In this document: one piece after another, positions 34,241-43,543 of the stretch
How the letters are laid out: every line of letters starts with the position of its first letter
How positions within the stretch are numbered: position 1 is the stretch's first letter
Assembly: GCF_016623615.1 (NCBI RefSeq)
Contig: NZ_JAEHFX010000002.1
Span: 62,001 to 126,000, forward strand
Reading direction: 5' to 3'
DNA from: Adhaeribacter terrigena
Lineage (GTDB): Bacteria > Bacteroidota > Bacteroidia > Cytophagales > Hymenobacteraceae
DNA: 64,000 nucleotides
Notes under the pieces: generated by a model
Seen by the model: only the letters and a program-made list of their open reading frames with translations
Database searches by the model: none
What the model was told of the DNA's origin: nothing
Translations under genes and position numbers: made by a program

Positions 34241-36175
34241 TTATTTGTAGCTACGCTGGGTCAGTTTCACGTTCTCGAATTTCAGGTCTTCCTTGTGCAG
34301 GTTAGACGGGGCATTCGGACCGGTGTATTCCCAGGCGGCTACGTAGGCGTAATTCGCATCGTCGCGGAGCGCTTCGTTTTCCGGGGTCTGGTATTCTTCC
34401 CGGAAGTGACCGCCGCAGCTTTCGTTACGGTTCAGGGCATCGTCAACCATTAATTCGCCTAACTCCAGGAAGTCAGCCACGCGGCCGGCTTTCTCTAAAG
34501 TCTGGTTGAATTCTTCGTTCACGCCCATCACTTTCACGTTTTTCCAGAAATCTTCGCGCAGCTCCCGGATCTTGCCTTTGGCATATTTCAGACCTTCGGC
34601 GTTACGGGCCATGCCGCAGTAATCCCACATCAGCAAACCGAGTTCCTTGTGGTATTCGTCTACCGTTTTGGTACCGTTAATAGAAAGCAGACGGTTGATC
34701 ATGCCCCGCACGTTATTTTCTGCTTCTTCAAAAGCCGGATGCGACGTTTCTACGCGGGCAGCCGGCATTTGCGCCAGGTAATCGCCAATGGTATAAGGAA
34801 TTACGAAATAACCGTCAGCTAAACCTTGCATCAATGCCGAAGCACCTAAGCGGTTCGCGCCGTGGTCAGAGAAGTTACATTCGCCGGTGGCGTAAAGGCC
34901 TGGAATTGTAGTTTGCAGGTTATAATCTACCCAAAGGCCACCCATGGTGTAGTGTACGGCCGGGTAAATACGCATTGGCGTTTCGTATGGATTTTCGCCG
35001 GTAATTTTGGCGTACATATCGAAGAGGTTACCGTATTTGGCCGCTACTTTCGCTTGCGTGTCGCGTTTAATAGCATCAGCAAAATCAAGGAATACCGCTA
35101 AACCAGTTGTTCCTACCCCACGACCTTCGTCGCAGGCTAATTTGGCGTTACGTGAAGCCACGTCGCGGGGTACTAAGTTACCGAAAGCCGGATATTTTCT
35201 TTCCAGGAAGTAATCACGGTCTTCTTCTTTAATATCAGAAACCCGGATCTCGTTGCGACGCAGGCGCTCGGCCATTTCCTTCGTTTTAGGAACCCAAACA
35301 CGGCCATCGTTCCGAAGCGATTCCGACATCAAAGTCAGTTTAGACTGATAGTCGCCGGAAACCGGAATACAGGTAGGGTGGATCTGGGTGAAGCAAGGGT
35401 TTGCGAAGAAAGCACCTTTTTTGTGCGCTCTCCAGGCCGCCGTAGCGTTACAGCCCATCGCGTTGGTGCTCAGGAAGAATACGTTGCCGTAACCACCCGT
35501 TGCCAGAATTACCGCGTGCGCCGAATGTTTCTCAATGGCGCCGGTTACCATGTTTCTGGTAATAATACCACGAGCTTTGCCGTCTACCATTACCAGGTCC
35601 AGCATTTCGGTGCGCGGGTACATTTTAACTTTACCGTAAGCGATCTGGCGGTTAAGCGCGGAATAAGCACCTAAAAGCAGCTGCTGTCCGGTTTGGCCCC
35701 GGGCGTAGAACGTACGGGAAACCTGAGCGCCACCAAAAGAACGGTTGGCTAAAAGTCCGCCGTATTCGCGGGCAAAAGGAACGCCTTGCGCCACGCATTG
35801 GTCAATAATATCTACCGAAACCTGGGCTAAGCGGTAAACGTTGGCTTCACGGGCGCGGTAGTCACCGCCTTTAATGGTATCGTAGAATAAACGGAAAACA
35901 GAGTCACCGTCGTTCTGGTAGTTTTTGGCGGCGTTAATACCACCCTGGGCCGCAATTGAGTGCGCCCGGCGCGGGCTGTCCTGGTAGCAGAAAGCCTGCA
36001 CATTGTAGCCAAGCTCGGCCAGAGAAGCAGCAGCAGAAGCACCGGCCAGACCGGTTCCTACTACAATTACATCGTATTTCCGTTTGTTAGCCGGGTTCAC
36101 CAGCTTTACATTAAATTTATGCTTTTCCCATTTTTCGGCTAAAGCGCCTTCAGGAATTTTGGAATCTAATATCAT
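34241..36175 (-). CDS. sdhA: Succinate dehydrogenase/fumarate reductase flavoprotein subunit
   Basis: A 644-residue catalytic subunit oxidising succinate to fumarate with covalently bound FAD. N-terminal FAD loop [19 protein letters not shown] is near residue 37. [14 protein letters not shown] near 72 carries the flavinylation histidine (HSIAAQGG). Active-site blocks are HPTCIP and [16 protein letters not shown]. It is the middle gene of sdhCAB. Confidence 0.96.
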   Translation of the reverse strand: MILDSKIPEGALAEKWEKHKFNVKLVNPANKRKYDVIVVGTGLAGASAAASLAELGYNVQAFCYQDSPRRAHSIAAQGGINAAKNYQNDGDSVFRLFYDTIKGGDYRAREANVYRLAQVSVDIIDQCVAQGVPFAREYGGLLANRSFGGAQVSRTFYARGQTGQQLLLGAYSALNRQIAYGKVKMYPRTEMLDLVMVDGKARGIITRNMVTGAIEKHSAHAVILATGGYGNVFFLSTNAMGCNATAAWRAHKKGAFFANPCFTQIHPTCIPVSGDYQSKLTLMSESLRNDGRVWVPKTKEMAERLRRNEIRVSDIKEEDRDYFLERKYPAFGNLVPRDVASRNAKLACDEGRGVGTTGLAVFLDFADAIKRDTQAKVAAKYGNLFDMYAKITGENPYETPMRIYPAVHYTMGGLWVDYNLQTTIPGLYATGECNFSDHGANRLGASALMQGLADGYFVIPYTIGDYLAQMPAARVETSHPAFEEAENNVRGMINRLLSINGTKTVDEYHKELGLLMWDYCGMARNAEGLKYAKGKIRELREDFWKNVKVMGVNEEFNQTLEKAGRVADFLELGELMVDDALNRNESCGGHFREEYQTPENEALRDDANYAYVAAWEYTGPNAPSNLHKEDLKFENVKLTQRSYK

Positions 36176-36193
36176 ATCAAAAAGGCGAATGAA

Positions 36194-36874
36194 TTACTTG
36201 AAAAGGAAGAAATAAAGCGGCATGGAAGCAAAACCAAGGCAAACCAATACGGAAAATACATAGCCGAGCGTTTTAATAGCCGGGGTGTATTTCTTGTGGT
36301 TCAAGCCCAGGGTCTGGAACGCGCTCTGGAAACCGTGTACCAGGTGATAAGCCAGCGCGATCATGGAAATAACATACAGTGCTACATACCACCAGATCTT
36401 AAACGATTCGGCCACGCGGATGTAGAGGTTATCGATCATCATGCCGTCTACCATTACCTTGTCCAGGCCGCCGGTTTTGGTTGGCAGAAAGAAATTGTAT
36501 AAGTGAATGATTAGGAAAACCAAAATCACGGTTCCGAGTAAACCCATATTACGGGAAGACCAATTGCTGTTATCCTGCGGGCGGTTCATGGCGTAACCTA
36601 CGCTGCGGGCAGCTTTGTTGCGGCGGGTAAGCGCCACGGCATCCCAGATATGGAACACGAAACCGGCTAAAAGCACAAATTCTAATACTCTGATAACCGG
36701 GTTATGACCCATGAAATGAGAGTAAACATTGAAGGCAGCGCCGCCGTCGTCTTTGAATAACTGGAAGTTACCGATCAGGTGAATTACCAGAAAGGAGCAA
36801 AGAAAAAGGCCGGTAATCGACATGACGATCTTGCGGCCAATGGTACTGGAAAACGTTTTAGCAAACCAACTCAT
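36194..36874 (-). CDS. sdhC: Succinate dehydrogenase cytochrome b subunit
   Basis: A 226-residue membrane anchor with five membrane segments, the type B (single-subunit, diheme) form used with menaquinone. Histidines within helices (LVIHLIGNF, YSHFMGHNPV, LVFHIWDA, IIHLYNFF, AYHLVHGF) are candidate heme ligands. It is the first gene of the operon, 18 bases before sdhA. Confidence 0.93.
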   Translation of the reverse strand: MSWFAKTFSSTIGRKIVMSITGLFLCSFLVIHLIGNFQLFKDDGGAAFNVYSHFMGHNPVIRVLEFVLLAGFVFHIWDAVALTRRNKAARSVGYAMNRPQDNSNWSSRNMGLLGTVILVFLIIHLYNFFLPTKTGGLDKVMVDGMMIDNLYIRVAESFKIWWYVALYVISMIALAYHLVHGFQSAFQTLGLNHKKYTPAIKTLGYVFSVLVCLGFASMPLYFFLFK

Positions 36875-36924
36875 TTGTAGATTTTAAATTTTTGGAACAG
36901 GTAGCGTAAAGATTGAATAATTGC

Positions 36925-36955
36925 CAAAGGTAAGGGCAGTTGTGGTATAAAGCAA
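36925..36955 (-). promoter_or_regulatory. sdhCAB promoter
   Basis: Minus-strand -7 box TACCTTTG (36925-36932) and -33 TTG (36953-36955) are 20 bases apart, a full match to the Bacteroidota consensus. The leader would be about 45 bases. Confidence 0.65.
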
Positions 36956-36997
36956 TTTCAGATACATATTTTGAATAAATCTAAATAGCAAAGCAAC

Positions 36998-37063
36998 ACT
37001 GCCTTTTGGAGGCTGGTATAACTACCAGCCGGAAAGTGATCGGCAGGAGAAGGCAGTTTTTTT
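36998..37063 (+). ncRNA. Structured leader or small-RNA-like element
   Basis: Outer stem ACTGCCTT (36998-37005) / AAGGCAGT (37050-37057) encloses a perfect inner hairpin GGCTGGTA-TAAC-TACCAGCC (37011-37030) and is followed by seven Ts. It looks like an RNA ending in its own intrinsic terminator. It sits in a divergent gap, so it ends no upstream gene. It ends before the -7 box of the downstream gene, so an independent small RNA is more likely than a leader. Identity is unknown. Confidence 0.4.
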
Positions 37064-37087
37064 ACAGGAAGCTTTAATTTCTCCTAA

Positions 37088-37095
37088 TACATTTG
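37088..37095 (+). promoter_or_regulatory. Promoter -7 box of the gene at 37122
   Basis: TACATTTG matches TAnnTTTG, 26 bases ahead of the ATG. Confidence 0.5.
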
Positions 37096-37121
37096 TTATT
37101 TGCTATATATTATTGACTTTT

Positions 37122-39911
37122 ATGAAAAAAAATAATACCGTTTGGTATAGCGTTCTAACCTGCTTACTGGCTTTTATTTTATTTCCGGGCTGGCAACCCG
37201 AAGCATTGGCTACCCACATCCGCGCCGGTGAAATAACGGCTAAAAGCGACACGGCCGCCAATCCTAATCCGCTGCGGTATCATTTTAAGTTGGTTACTTA
37301 CGTGGTTACATCCTCCAATATTCCCGATCTGGAGGCAACCTTTTTCTTTGGCGATGGTACGAAGTTCGATGCTCAGAAAGCTTCTGAAATTCAGTTACCT
37401 AATAATATTACACGCCGGGTTTTCTACGCTTCACATACTTATCCGGCGCCCGGCGTTTACAGTGTTGGTTACAGCGAGCAGAACCGCAATTCCAGCATTA
37501 TTAACATGAACAGCCCGGGCACTACCAGTTTTCACGTCCGCACCATTATCAGTATCAATCCGCAGATCGGCATAAACCGTTCCCCGCAGTTCAGCGTGCC
37601 GCCCATAGATGTGGCGGCGCAAAACCAGATCTTTATCCATTTCCCGGGAGCATACGACCTTGATCAGGATAGCTTGTCTTATAAAATGCGGATCCCACAG
37701 CAGAACGTAGGCATACCCAGTGCGCCAGTTTCGGCCAACGTTTCGGGTTACCGGTCGCCGGAATCTTTTGGCGGCACCACCGTGGCCGATCCTTTAAAAG
37801 GTACGTCTGCCGGTTTGCCCACTACTTTTACCCTGAATGAAGTTACCGGCGAAATAAGGTGGAATACACCTAATGTAACCGGCGAGTACAACATTGCCTT
37901 TGTGGTGGAAGAATGGAAGGTTATTCCGGGACGCTCGCCGGTAAAACTGGGCGAAGTGTGGCGCGATATGCAGATAAAAGTGGAGGCGACTCTGAATAAA
38001 AGGCCTTTGCTAACCATTCCGAAAGATACCTGCGTAGTAGCAAAAACCTTATTGCAGGCCGTGGTAACCGGTTCCGATGGCAATACGCCGCAGGACCCTA
38101 TAACCTTTAACGCCTATGGCGGCATTTTTCCGCCGGCCACGTTTACGCAAAACAGCCCGAATACGGCCCTTTTCCGCTGGACACCGCAATGTACCGACAT
38201 CAGCAATCAGCCCTACCAGGTTGTTTTTAAAGTAACCGATACCCCGCCCTCCAATACCAACGAGCCGCGCCTGATCGATATGCAAGCCTGGAATGTTACG
38301 GTGGTAGGGCCAAAACCAACGGGATTAACGGCTACACCGTTGCCGGGTAAACAAATGCGCCTCAACTGGAACCCGTATTTGCAGAATGGCTGCGGCAACG
38401 CGCAAAAAATAAGGATCTACCGCCGCGAAAACCGCGCTAATTTCGTTCCTTCGGCCTGCGAAACCGGCGTGCCGGCCTCCACGGGTTATGTGTTTATAAA
38501 CGAAGTGGATGCCAGCGTTACTACCTATACCGACACCAATCAGGGGCAGGGTTTAAATGCGGGCGCTACATATTGCTACCTGATCTATGCCACTTTCCCG
38601 GGGCCTAAAAACGGCGAAAGCCTAGCCTCTGACGAGGTTTGCGCCGAAATTCCGCTGGTTTCTTCGGTACTGACCAATGTTTCTGTAACGCAAACCAGCA
38701 AAACCGCCGGGCAGATCCTGGTGCGCTGGACCCGGCCGGTGGGCGGCATCAACAACTATCCGGGGCCGCATGAATACCGTTTATACCGGGCTACCGGCTT
38801 GAAAGGCTCAGGTGGTTTTCAGCAGGTGCACAGCACAACCAATCCGAACGATACCCTTTTCACTGACCAGAACCTGAATACCCAGGATAGTGTGTACCGC
38901 TACAAAGTAGAATTTTATTTTACCAGTAATGGTACATTGCAATTGCTCGATTCCAGCCCCATTGCTTCGAGCGTGCGCTTAGATGCCATTTCCAGCGGGC
39001 AAACCATGCAGCTTACCTGGCGCTATAATGTGCCCTGGAACAATGAAGGCAAGCTGCATATTATTTACCGCGAAATAAACGGCTCTTTTGTGGCCATAGA
39101 CAGCGTACAGGCCGGCCGGGAAATGGGTGTTTACATCGATAACGGCACGTTCAATAATGAACCGCTGAAATTCGGGCAGCAATATTGCTATTTTATAGAA
39201 ACGGTAGGCACTTATATGAGAAGCAAACTGCCGCCGGTGGTACGCAATAATTCCGAAGTTTTCTGCCAGATCGTGCGCGATACCACGGCTCCATGCGCGC
39301 CGGTGCTTAGTTTAACGCTGCTGAACTGCGATTCGCTGGAACGTACCCCGTTCAAGGCGCCTTTCCGGAATAAACTGAAATGGCAACCTGCTACCGGAAA
39401 CGGCTGCGGCAACGATGTAAAAGAATTTAACGTGTATTACCGCCCGACCGATGATGCTGCTTTTGCGCTAGTGGGCACTACCCCGGCAACTTCTTTCATG
39501 CACGAAAACCTGCCCACGCCGGCGGGCTGCTACGTGGTTACCGCGGTAGATTCTTCGGGCAATGAAAGCCGTTTTAGTAATATCGCGTGCCAGGATGTTT
39601 GCTATTTCCTGGAGCTGCCTAACATTATTACACCAAACGGCGACTTGCTGAACGATACTTTCAGGCCCCGGAATTCGGCCTTTATAAGAAGCGTGAAATT
39701 TACGGTGTATAACCGCTGGGGCGTAAAAGTATATGACCAAACCACCGGGCCGAATATTGACTGGGGCGGCACTTCAGATAACGGGACCCGGCTTTCGGAT
39801 GGGGTGTATTATTATCTGGCCGATATAGAATTTGCCGGCCGTAACCCGCAGGATTCGCGCCGCACGTTTAAAGGCTGGGTGGAGATCTTAAGCAACAAAT
39901 CGAGAGAATAA
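37122..39911 (+). CDS. Large secreted protein with gliding-motility-associated (CHU_C) C terminus
   Basis: A 929-residue protein with a signal peptide (residues 1-31, cleavage near EALAT). The body contains PKD-like and fibronectin-III-like beta domains (YSVGYSEQNRNSS, LTATPLPGKQMRLNWNPYL, KTAGQILVRWTRPVGG, SGQTMQLTWRYNV). The last 90 residues hold the CHU_C domain (LPNIITPNGDLLNDTFRP, VKFTVYNRWGVKVYDQT, LSDGVYYYLADIEF), the type B sorting signal for type IX secretion. I chose ATG over an upstream TTG. Confidence 0.85.
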   Translation: MKKNNTVWYSVLTCLLAFILFPGWQPEALATHIRAGEITAKSDTAANPNPLRYHFKLVTYVVTSSNIPDLEATFFFGDGTKFDAQKASEIQLPNNITRRVFYASHTYPAPGVYSVGYSEQNRNSSIINMNSPGTTSFHVRTIISINPQIGINRSPQFSVPPIDVAAQNQIFIHFPGAYDLDQDSLSYKMRIPQQNVGIPSAPVSANVSGYRSPESFGGTTVADPLKGTSAGLPTTFTLNEVTGEIRWNTPNVTGEYNIAFVVEEWKVIPGRSPVKLGEVWRDMQIKVEATLNKRPLLTIPKDTCVVAKTLLQAVVTGSDGNTPQDPITFNAYGGIFPPATFTQNSPNTALFRWTPQCTDISNQPYQVVFKVTDTPPSNTNEPRLIDMQAWNVTVVGPKPTGLTATPLPGKQMRLNWNPYLQNGCGNAQKIRIYRRENRANFVPSACETGVPASTGYVFINEVDASVTTYTDTNQGQGLNAGATYCYLIYATFPGPKNGESLASDEVCAEIPLVSSVLTNVSVTQTSKTAGQILVRWTRPVGGINNYPGPHEYRLYRATGLKGSGGFQQVHSTTNPNDTLFTDQNLNTQDSVYRYKVEFYFTSNGTLQLLDSSPIASSVRLDAISSGQTMQLTWRYNVPWNNEGKLHIIYREINGSFVAIDSVQAGREMGVYIDNGTFNNEPLKFGQQYCYFIETVGTYMRSKLPPVVRNNSEVFCQIVRDTTAPCAPVLSLTLLNCDSLERTPFKAPFRNKLKWQPATGNGCGNDVKEFNVYYRPTDDAAFALVGTTPATSFMHENLPTPAGCYVVTAVDSSGNESRFSNIACQDVCYFLELPNIITPNGDLLNDTFRPRNSAFIRSVKFTVYNRWGVKVYDQTTGPNIDWGGTSDNGTRLSDGVYYYLADIEFAGRNPQDSRRTFKGWVEILSNKSRE

Positions 39912-39934
39912 TTAAGCCTGGTTGATTTCTGCCT

Positions 39935-39963
39935 AAAACGCTAGGGTTTTTTGCCCGAAAACT
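39935..39963 (+). repeat. Dispersed 29-nt motif before a terminator
   Basis: Core AAAACGCTAGGGTTTT (39935-39950), tail TGCCCGAAAACT, running into the terminator at 39964. Confidence 0.7.
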
Positions 39964-40001
39964 AAAAAGTCCGGTTTTGCGAAAGCAGGCCGGACTTTTT
40001 T
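39964..40001. terminator. Intrinsic terminator, first of two identical copies
   Basis: Stem AAAAAGTCCGG / CCGGACTTTTT around loop TTTTGCGAAAGCAGG. It is part of a 54-base block (39957-40010) repeated exactly at 41931-41984. Confidence 0.85.
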
Positions 40002-40006
40002 ATGCT

Positions 40007-40022
40007 TAAAGCCTAGCGTTTT
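40007..40022 (-). repeat. Inverted motif core after the terminator
   Basis: Core TAAAGCCTAGCGTTTT. With the direct copy at 39935 it makes an inverted pair flanking the terminator (ACGCTAGG against CCTAGCGT). Confidence 0.6.
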
Positions 40023-40194
40023 TGGGAATAGATTGGTTAGGAATTGCCTGAAAAAAATTACGAACTTGCGGAAAACCGGCTTTTGTAAAAATGAGCCTTT
40101 GTAAAAATTTAAGCAATTTAATGGAAGCAAAGCAACCTTTGTTGTTTTTCCTGCGACCTGTGGTAAAGGCTTTTCAAACTTTTGCTGAAACGCG

Positions 40195-41871
40195 ATGAAA
40201 AAAATCTACCTCTTTCTGCTTCTGAGTTTTTTATGCTTTTCCCATAGCGTTTTCGCGCAGACACCCACCTGGCAATGGGCACAGGCCGGTGCAGGCAATA
40301 ATAGTGGTATGGAATCAAGGGGCACAGGTATAGATGCCGGCGGCAATATTTATGCGGCTATTTTGGGACTTACCACGGGTGGGGTTTCTTTCGGACCCAT
40401 TAACCTGCCATCAGAATCCATGTATTTAGTGAAATACAACAAACATGGCCAGGTGAAATGGGCGAAAGCGATTGCTAATTGCAGGCCGAATGCGCTAAGC
40501 ACAGACGCCGCCGGCAACAGTTATATTACCGGAGATTTTCTGGATTCGACTACAATTGGATCTACCACGCTGATCTGCAATGGGGTAAAAGATATTTTTG
40601 TAGCGAAGTTCGACAGTTCCGGCAATGCGTTATGGGCTAGAAGAGCCGGTGGCCCGGGCTTTCCGAGTTTGCCGTTTTACTATTCAGATGAAGATGTAGG
40701 AAAGGCAATTGCCGTAGATACTACCGGAAACTGTTACATAGGTGGCCATTTCTTTATCTCCAATTTTCAAACCAGCGCTCACAACTATGTTACCTTCGAT
40801 ACCATTACCTATTCTCTGCCCGCATCCTATAATAATTCCAGAAGATTTGGTTTCCTGGCTAAATACAATGCTGCCGGGCAAATTCAGTGGATGCGCCTGA
40901 CAGAATGGTATAGGGGTTTTTTGGATGTGGCCGTTAGCAGGCAAGGTAATTTATTTGTATTAGGGGGAATTTACGATACCTTAACATTTAATAATTTGCC
41001 ACCGCTAATCATTCGCGGTTCTGTTGATGGATATTATGCCCGGTTCGACCCGAACGGCAACCCCGTTTGGGCCAAAAGCTTCGGAAGCATCGATAGTGAA
41101 AATATGTGTGGTATTGCTGTAAATGACCAGGAGCAATGCTATATAACCGGTTATTTTGATGGTTCAACTATGCAAATTGGCAATTTCACGCTTACCGGCT
41201 CGCTGCAACGAGCAACAGCCTATCTAGCTAAAATAGATAATAGCGGCAACGTAGTCTGGGCTTCGCAAAACACCGGTTCAGGCTCTATGGGCGATACTGA
41301 TATAGCCCTGGATTCTGCCGGAAATGCCTACGTAAGCGCCTGGTATAACGGAACAGTAAATATTGGACAGCAAGCGTTTAGAGCTAACACCCCTAGCGGT
41401 TCGACCTTAGTAAGTAAATGGAACAATTCAGGTATGCCTCTTTGGGCCGTTTCAACGCAAGGGCTTAGTTACGTTAGCAAAATTGCAATAGATAAAAATA
41501 CAGGCGATGGCTACCTAAGCGGTGATTTCAATAAGGGTATCGGTTTTGGCTCGCATTATGTAAATGCTCCAGCCGGCGGGTTTTTCCTGGCAAAATTCAG
41601 CAGTAACCCAACCGGTATTTCTGAAGCTTTCAGCCACGAATTTTCCCTTTACCCGAACCCGGCGCAAAATATGCTGTTCCTAAACCTTCCGGAAGCAAAG
41701 GGAATTGTTCAAATCGAGTTAACAGATATGCAGGGCAAAACCGTGCTTTCCCGAAATCTTCAAGCCGGCAATGAAATGAAACTGGAGCTTTCTGAACTGG
41801 CCAAAGGCATGTATATGTTGCAGGCACAAACCGCTAAAAAGGTTTACCGAAAGAAAGTGCTGGTTGAGTAG
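40195..41871 (+). CDS. Secreted SBBP-type beta-propeller protein with type IX sorting tail
   Basis: A 558-residue protein with a signal peptide (residues 1-22, cleavage near VFAQT). The body has repeated blade motifs (YLVKYNKHGQVKWAKAI, DIFVAKFDSSGNALWARRAG, GFLAKYNAAGQIQWMRL, YYARFDPNGNPVWAKSFG, AYLAKIDNSGNVVWA), typical of SBBP beta-propellers. The last 80 residues form a type A sorting domain (SLYPNPAQNMLFLNLP ... KKVYRKKVLVE). The signal-peptide DNA at 40224-40254 closely matches an inverted motif copy. Confidence 0.88.
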   Translation: MKKIYLFLLLSFLCFSHSVFAQTPTWQWAQAGAGNNSGMESRGTGIDAGGNIYAAILGLTTGGVSFGPINLPSESMYLVKYNKHGQVKWAKAIANCRPNALSTDAAGNSYITGDFLDSTTIGSTTLICNGVKDIFVAKFDSSGNALWARRAGGPGFPSLPFYYSDEDVGKAIAVDTTGNCYIGGHFFISNFQTSAHNYVTFDTITYSLPASYNNSRRFGFLAKYNAAGQIQWMRLTEWYRGFLDVAVSRQGNLFVLGGIYDTLTFNNLPPLIIRGSVDGYYARFDPNGNPVWAKSFGSIDSENMCGIAVNDQEQCYITGYFDGSTMQIGNFTLTGSLQRATAYLAKIDNSGNVVWASQNTGSGSMGDTDIALDSAGNAYVSAWYNGTVNIGQQAFRANTPSGSTLVSKWNNSGMPLWAVSTQGLSYVSKIAIDKNTGDGYLSGDFNKGIGFGSHYVNAPAGGFFLAKFSSNPTGISEAFSHEFSLYPNPAQNMLFLNLPEAKGIVQIELTDMQGKTVLSRNLQAGNEMKLELSELAKGMYMLQAQTAKKVYRKKVLVE

Positions 41872-41908
41872 GGGTTTTACCCAACCTAAACAGCAGGTCG
41901 CTGATAAA

Positions 41909-41937
41909 AAAATGGTAGGGTTTAAAGCCTGAAAACT
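41909..41937 (+). repeat. Dispersed 29-nt motif before a terminator
   Basis: Core AAAATGGTAGGGTTTA (41909-41924), tail AGCCTGAAAACT, then the duplicated terminator. Confidence 0.65.
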
Positions 41938-41975
41938 AAAAAGTCCGGTTTTGCGAAAGCAGGCCGGACTTTTTT
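41938..41975. terminator. Intrinsic terminator, second identical copy
   Basis: Same stem and loop as at 39964-40001, within an exact 54-base repeat, again just after a type IX cargo gene. Confidence 0.85.
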
Positions 41976-41981
41976 ATGCTT

Positions 41982-41996
41982 AAAACATAGCGTTTG
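41982..41996 (-). repeat. Inverted motif core after the terminator
   Basis: Core AAAACATAGCGTTTG, mirroring the arrangement at 40007. Confidence 0.6.
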
Positions 41997-42069
41997 TTTT
42001 TTTGTTAAAGGAAGAATGCTAAACGGCATTGTTTCACCGGTAATATTTTAACCTTAAACGTTTTATACT

Positions 42070-42540
42070 ATGAAAAAAGGAATGCTACTTACCCTTATTT
42101 TTTGTTTCATGGCGCTACAGTTTGCACGGGCCCAAAGCGAAAAGGATATTCCGGCCGCTGTAAAAAATGCCTTCACGGCCAAATACCCCAACATGAAAGT
42201 TACCGACTGGGACTGGGAAGAAGATAAAGATGCCTACGAAGCCGAGTTTATGATGAATAACCGGGAAAATGAAGCTTATTTTTCAGCTGACGGTACCTGG
42301 ATGAAAACCAAAACCGATATGAAACGCGAGCAATTACCAACCGCCGTGAGCAAAGCCCTGACTTCCGGCGAATACAGCACCTGGAATATGAGCGATTTTG
42401 CCGAAATGGATACGCCGGAAGGCAAACGTTACAAAGTAAGAGCCCGCAAAGGTGTAGATTTTGTGTATCTGAAATACGATGCCAACGGAATGCTACTGGA
42501 AAAAAAAGATAAAAAAGACAAAGGTGGCATGAAGAAGTAA
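42070..42540 (+). CDS. PepSY-like periplasmic protein
   Basis: A 156-residue protein with a signal peptide (residues 1-21, cleavage near ARAQS) and tandem PepSY-like units: IPAAVKNAFTAKYPNMKVTDWDWEEDKDAYEAEF and LPTAVSKALTSGEYSTW ... YKVRARKGVDFVYLKYDANGMLL. The C terminus is Lys-rich. The family is common in Bacteroidota, with no settled role; inhibition of proteases or envelope stress functions have been suggested. Confidence 0.8.
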   Translation: MKKGMLLTLIFCFMALQFARAQSEKDIPAAVKNAFTAKYPNMKVTDWDWEEDKDAYEAEFMMNNRENEAYFSADGTWMKTKTDMKREQLPTAVSKALTSGEYSTWNMSDFAEMDTPEGKRYKVRARKGVDFVYLKYDANGMLLEKKDKKDKGGMKK

Positions 42541-42567
42541 TGCTGCTTCCGGAAAGTTTGTAAAAAT

Positions 42568-42602
42568 AAAAAGCCGCCCGGCAGAAACAGGGCGGCTTTT
42601 TT
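42568..42602. terminator. Bidirectional intrinsic terminator
   Basis: Stem AAAAAGCCGCCC / GGGCGGCTTTTT with a 10-base loop, between convergent genes. Confidence 0.88.
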
Positions 42603-42621
42603 ATTCCGGTGCATAATATTT

Positions 42622-43422
42622 TTAGTGCAGCACTACAAAACGTTTCAGCAGCACGCTTTTTTCCTGTTCTATCTGCAGGAAGTACGTACCGTTCGGGTAC
42701 TGGCTTACGTCAATGGCGTTAGCGGCTTCGGAAGCGGTCTGGTTGAAAACTTCGCGGCCGGCAAGATCGAGCACTTTTACGGTCTGCGGTTTTTCCGGGA
42801 AATCCAGATTCAAGCTGGCTGAAGCCGGACTAGGGAATACTTTAACCGCTGCCGCTTTATCTTCCTTGATGCCGGTGTTGGTTGCTGCCGGGGTTAAAAC
42901 TTTGCTGGCCGTGTAAATATTATCGCCGCTGGTGGTATTGTTGCCGTTTGCCGCGTTGCCGGCCATGTAGAATGTAACCGGACCAACATTGGTAGCCGGC
43001 GCCAGCCAGGTAAAGGTCCAGGTATTGGTGGCGGAAGCGTTGCGGTGCGAAAGGTAGGTTTTAGCACCTTGCGTTTGCAAAGCGGTGTTAGTAGAACTTA
43101 CCAGCATTATGGTGCCGGCCTGTTGATTGTTTGAGCGTAAAGCAACCAGTTCGAAGCCAAAGCGGGTTTTATTGGCATCGGTAACGCTGATCTGCATGGT
43201 GTAGGTAGCCCCGGGCGTATAATTGGCCGGCGGGTTTACCAGCGCAACCGAGCCGCCACCGGCGTTTACGGTGCCGGTATGGCAACCACTCATGGCGCAG
43301 GTCATTTCGCCGGGGGCACCGGCGTGGCCGGCCGGCGGACTGGAAGACGAAGATTTGCCGGTTAAATTAAAACCCAGCACCAATGCGGCCGCAGCCGAAG
43401 CAAGTATAAATTTTCTATTCAT
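42622..43422 (-). CDS. Secreted choice-of-anchor-V-like protein with type IX sorting tail
   Basis: A 266-residue protein with a signal peptide (about residues 1-20). Near residue 40 is GEMTCAMSGCHTGTVNAGG, the Cys-rich C...CH segment typical of choice-of-anchor-V proteins, and it could bind heme. A Reeler-like beta domain follows (YTPGATYTMQISVTDANKTRFGFEL). A type A sorting domain closes it (KVFPSPASASLNLDFPEKPQTVKVLDLAG ... VLLKRFVVLH). It converges on the PepSY-like gene. Confidence 0.83.
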   Translation of the reverse strand: MNRKFILASAAAALVLGFNLTGKSSSSSPPAGHAGAPGEMTCAMSGCHTGTVNAGGGSVALVNPPANYTPGATYTMQISVTDANKTRFGFELVALRSNNQQAGTIMLVSSTNTALQTQGAKTYLSHRNASATNTWTFTWLAPATNVGPVTFYMAGNAANGNNTTSGDNIYTASKVLTPAATNTGIKEDKAAAVKVFPSPASASLNLDFPEKPQTVKVLDLAGREVFNQTASEAANAIDVSQYPNGTYFLQIEQEKSVLLKRFVVLH

Positions 43423-43543
43423 TGTATGGTAATTGCGGAATATAGAATACCAATAATATTTATTCTTCCTGGTTGAGGAAAGATATTTTTGGTAAACGTT
43501 CGTTTATTTCCGTGAAAGAAAATATATGCCCTAAGTTATTGAT

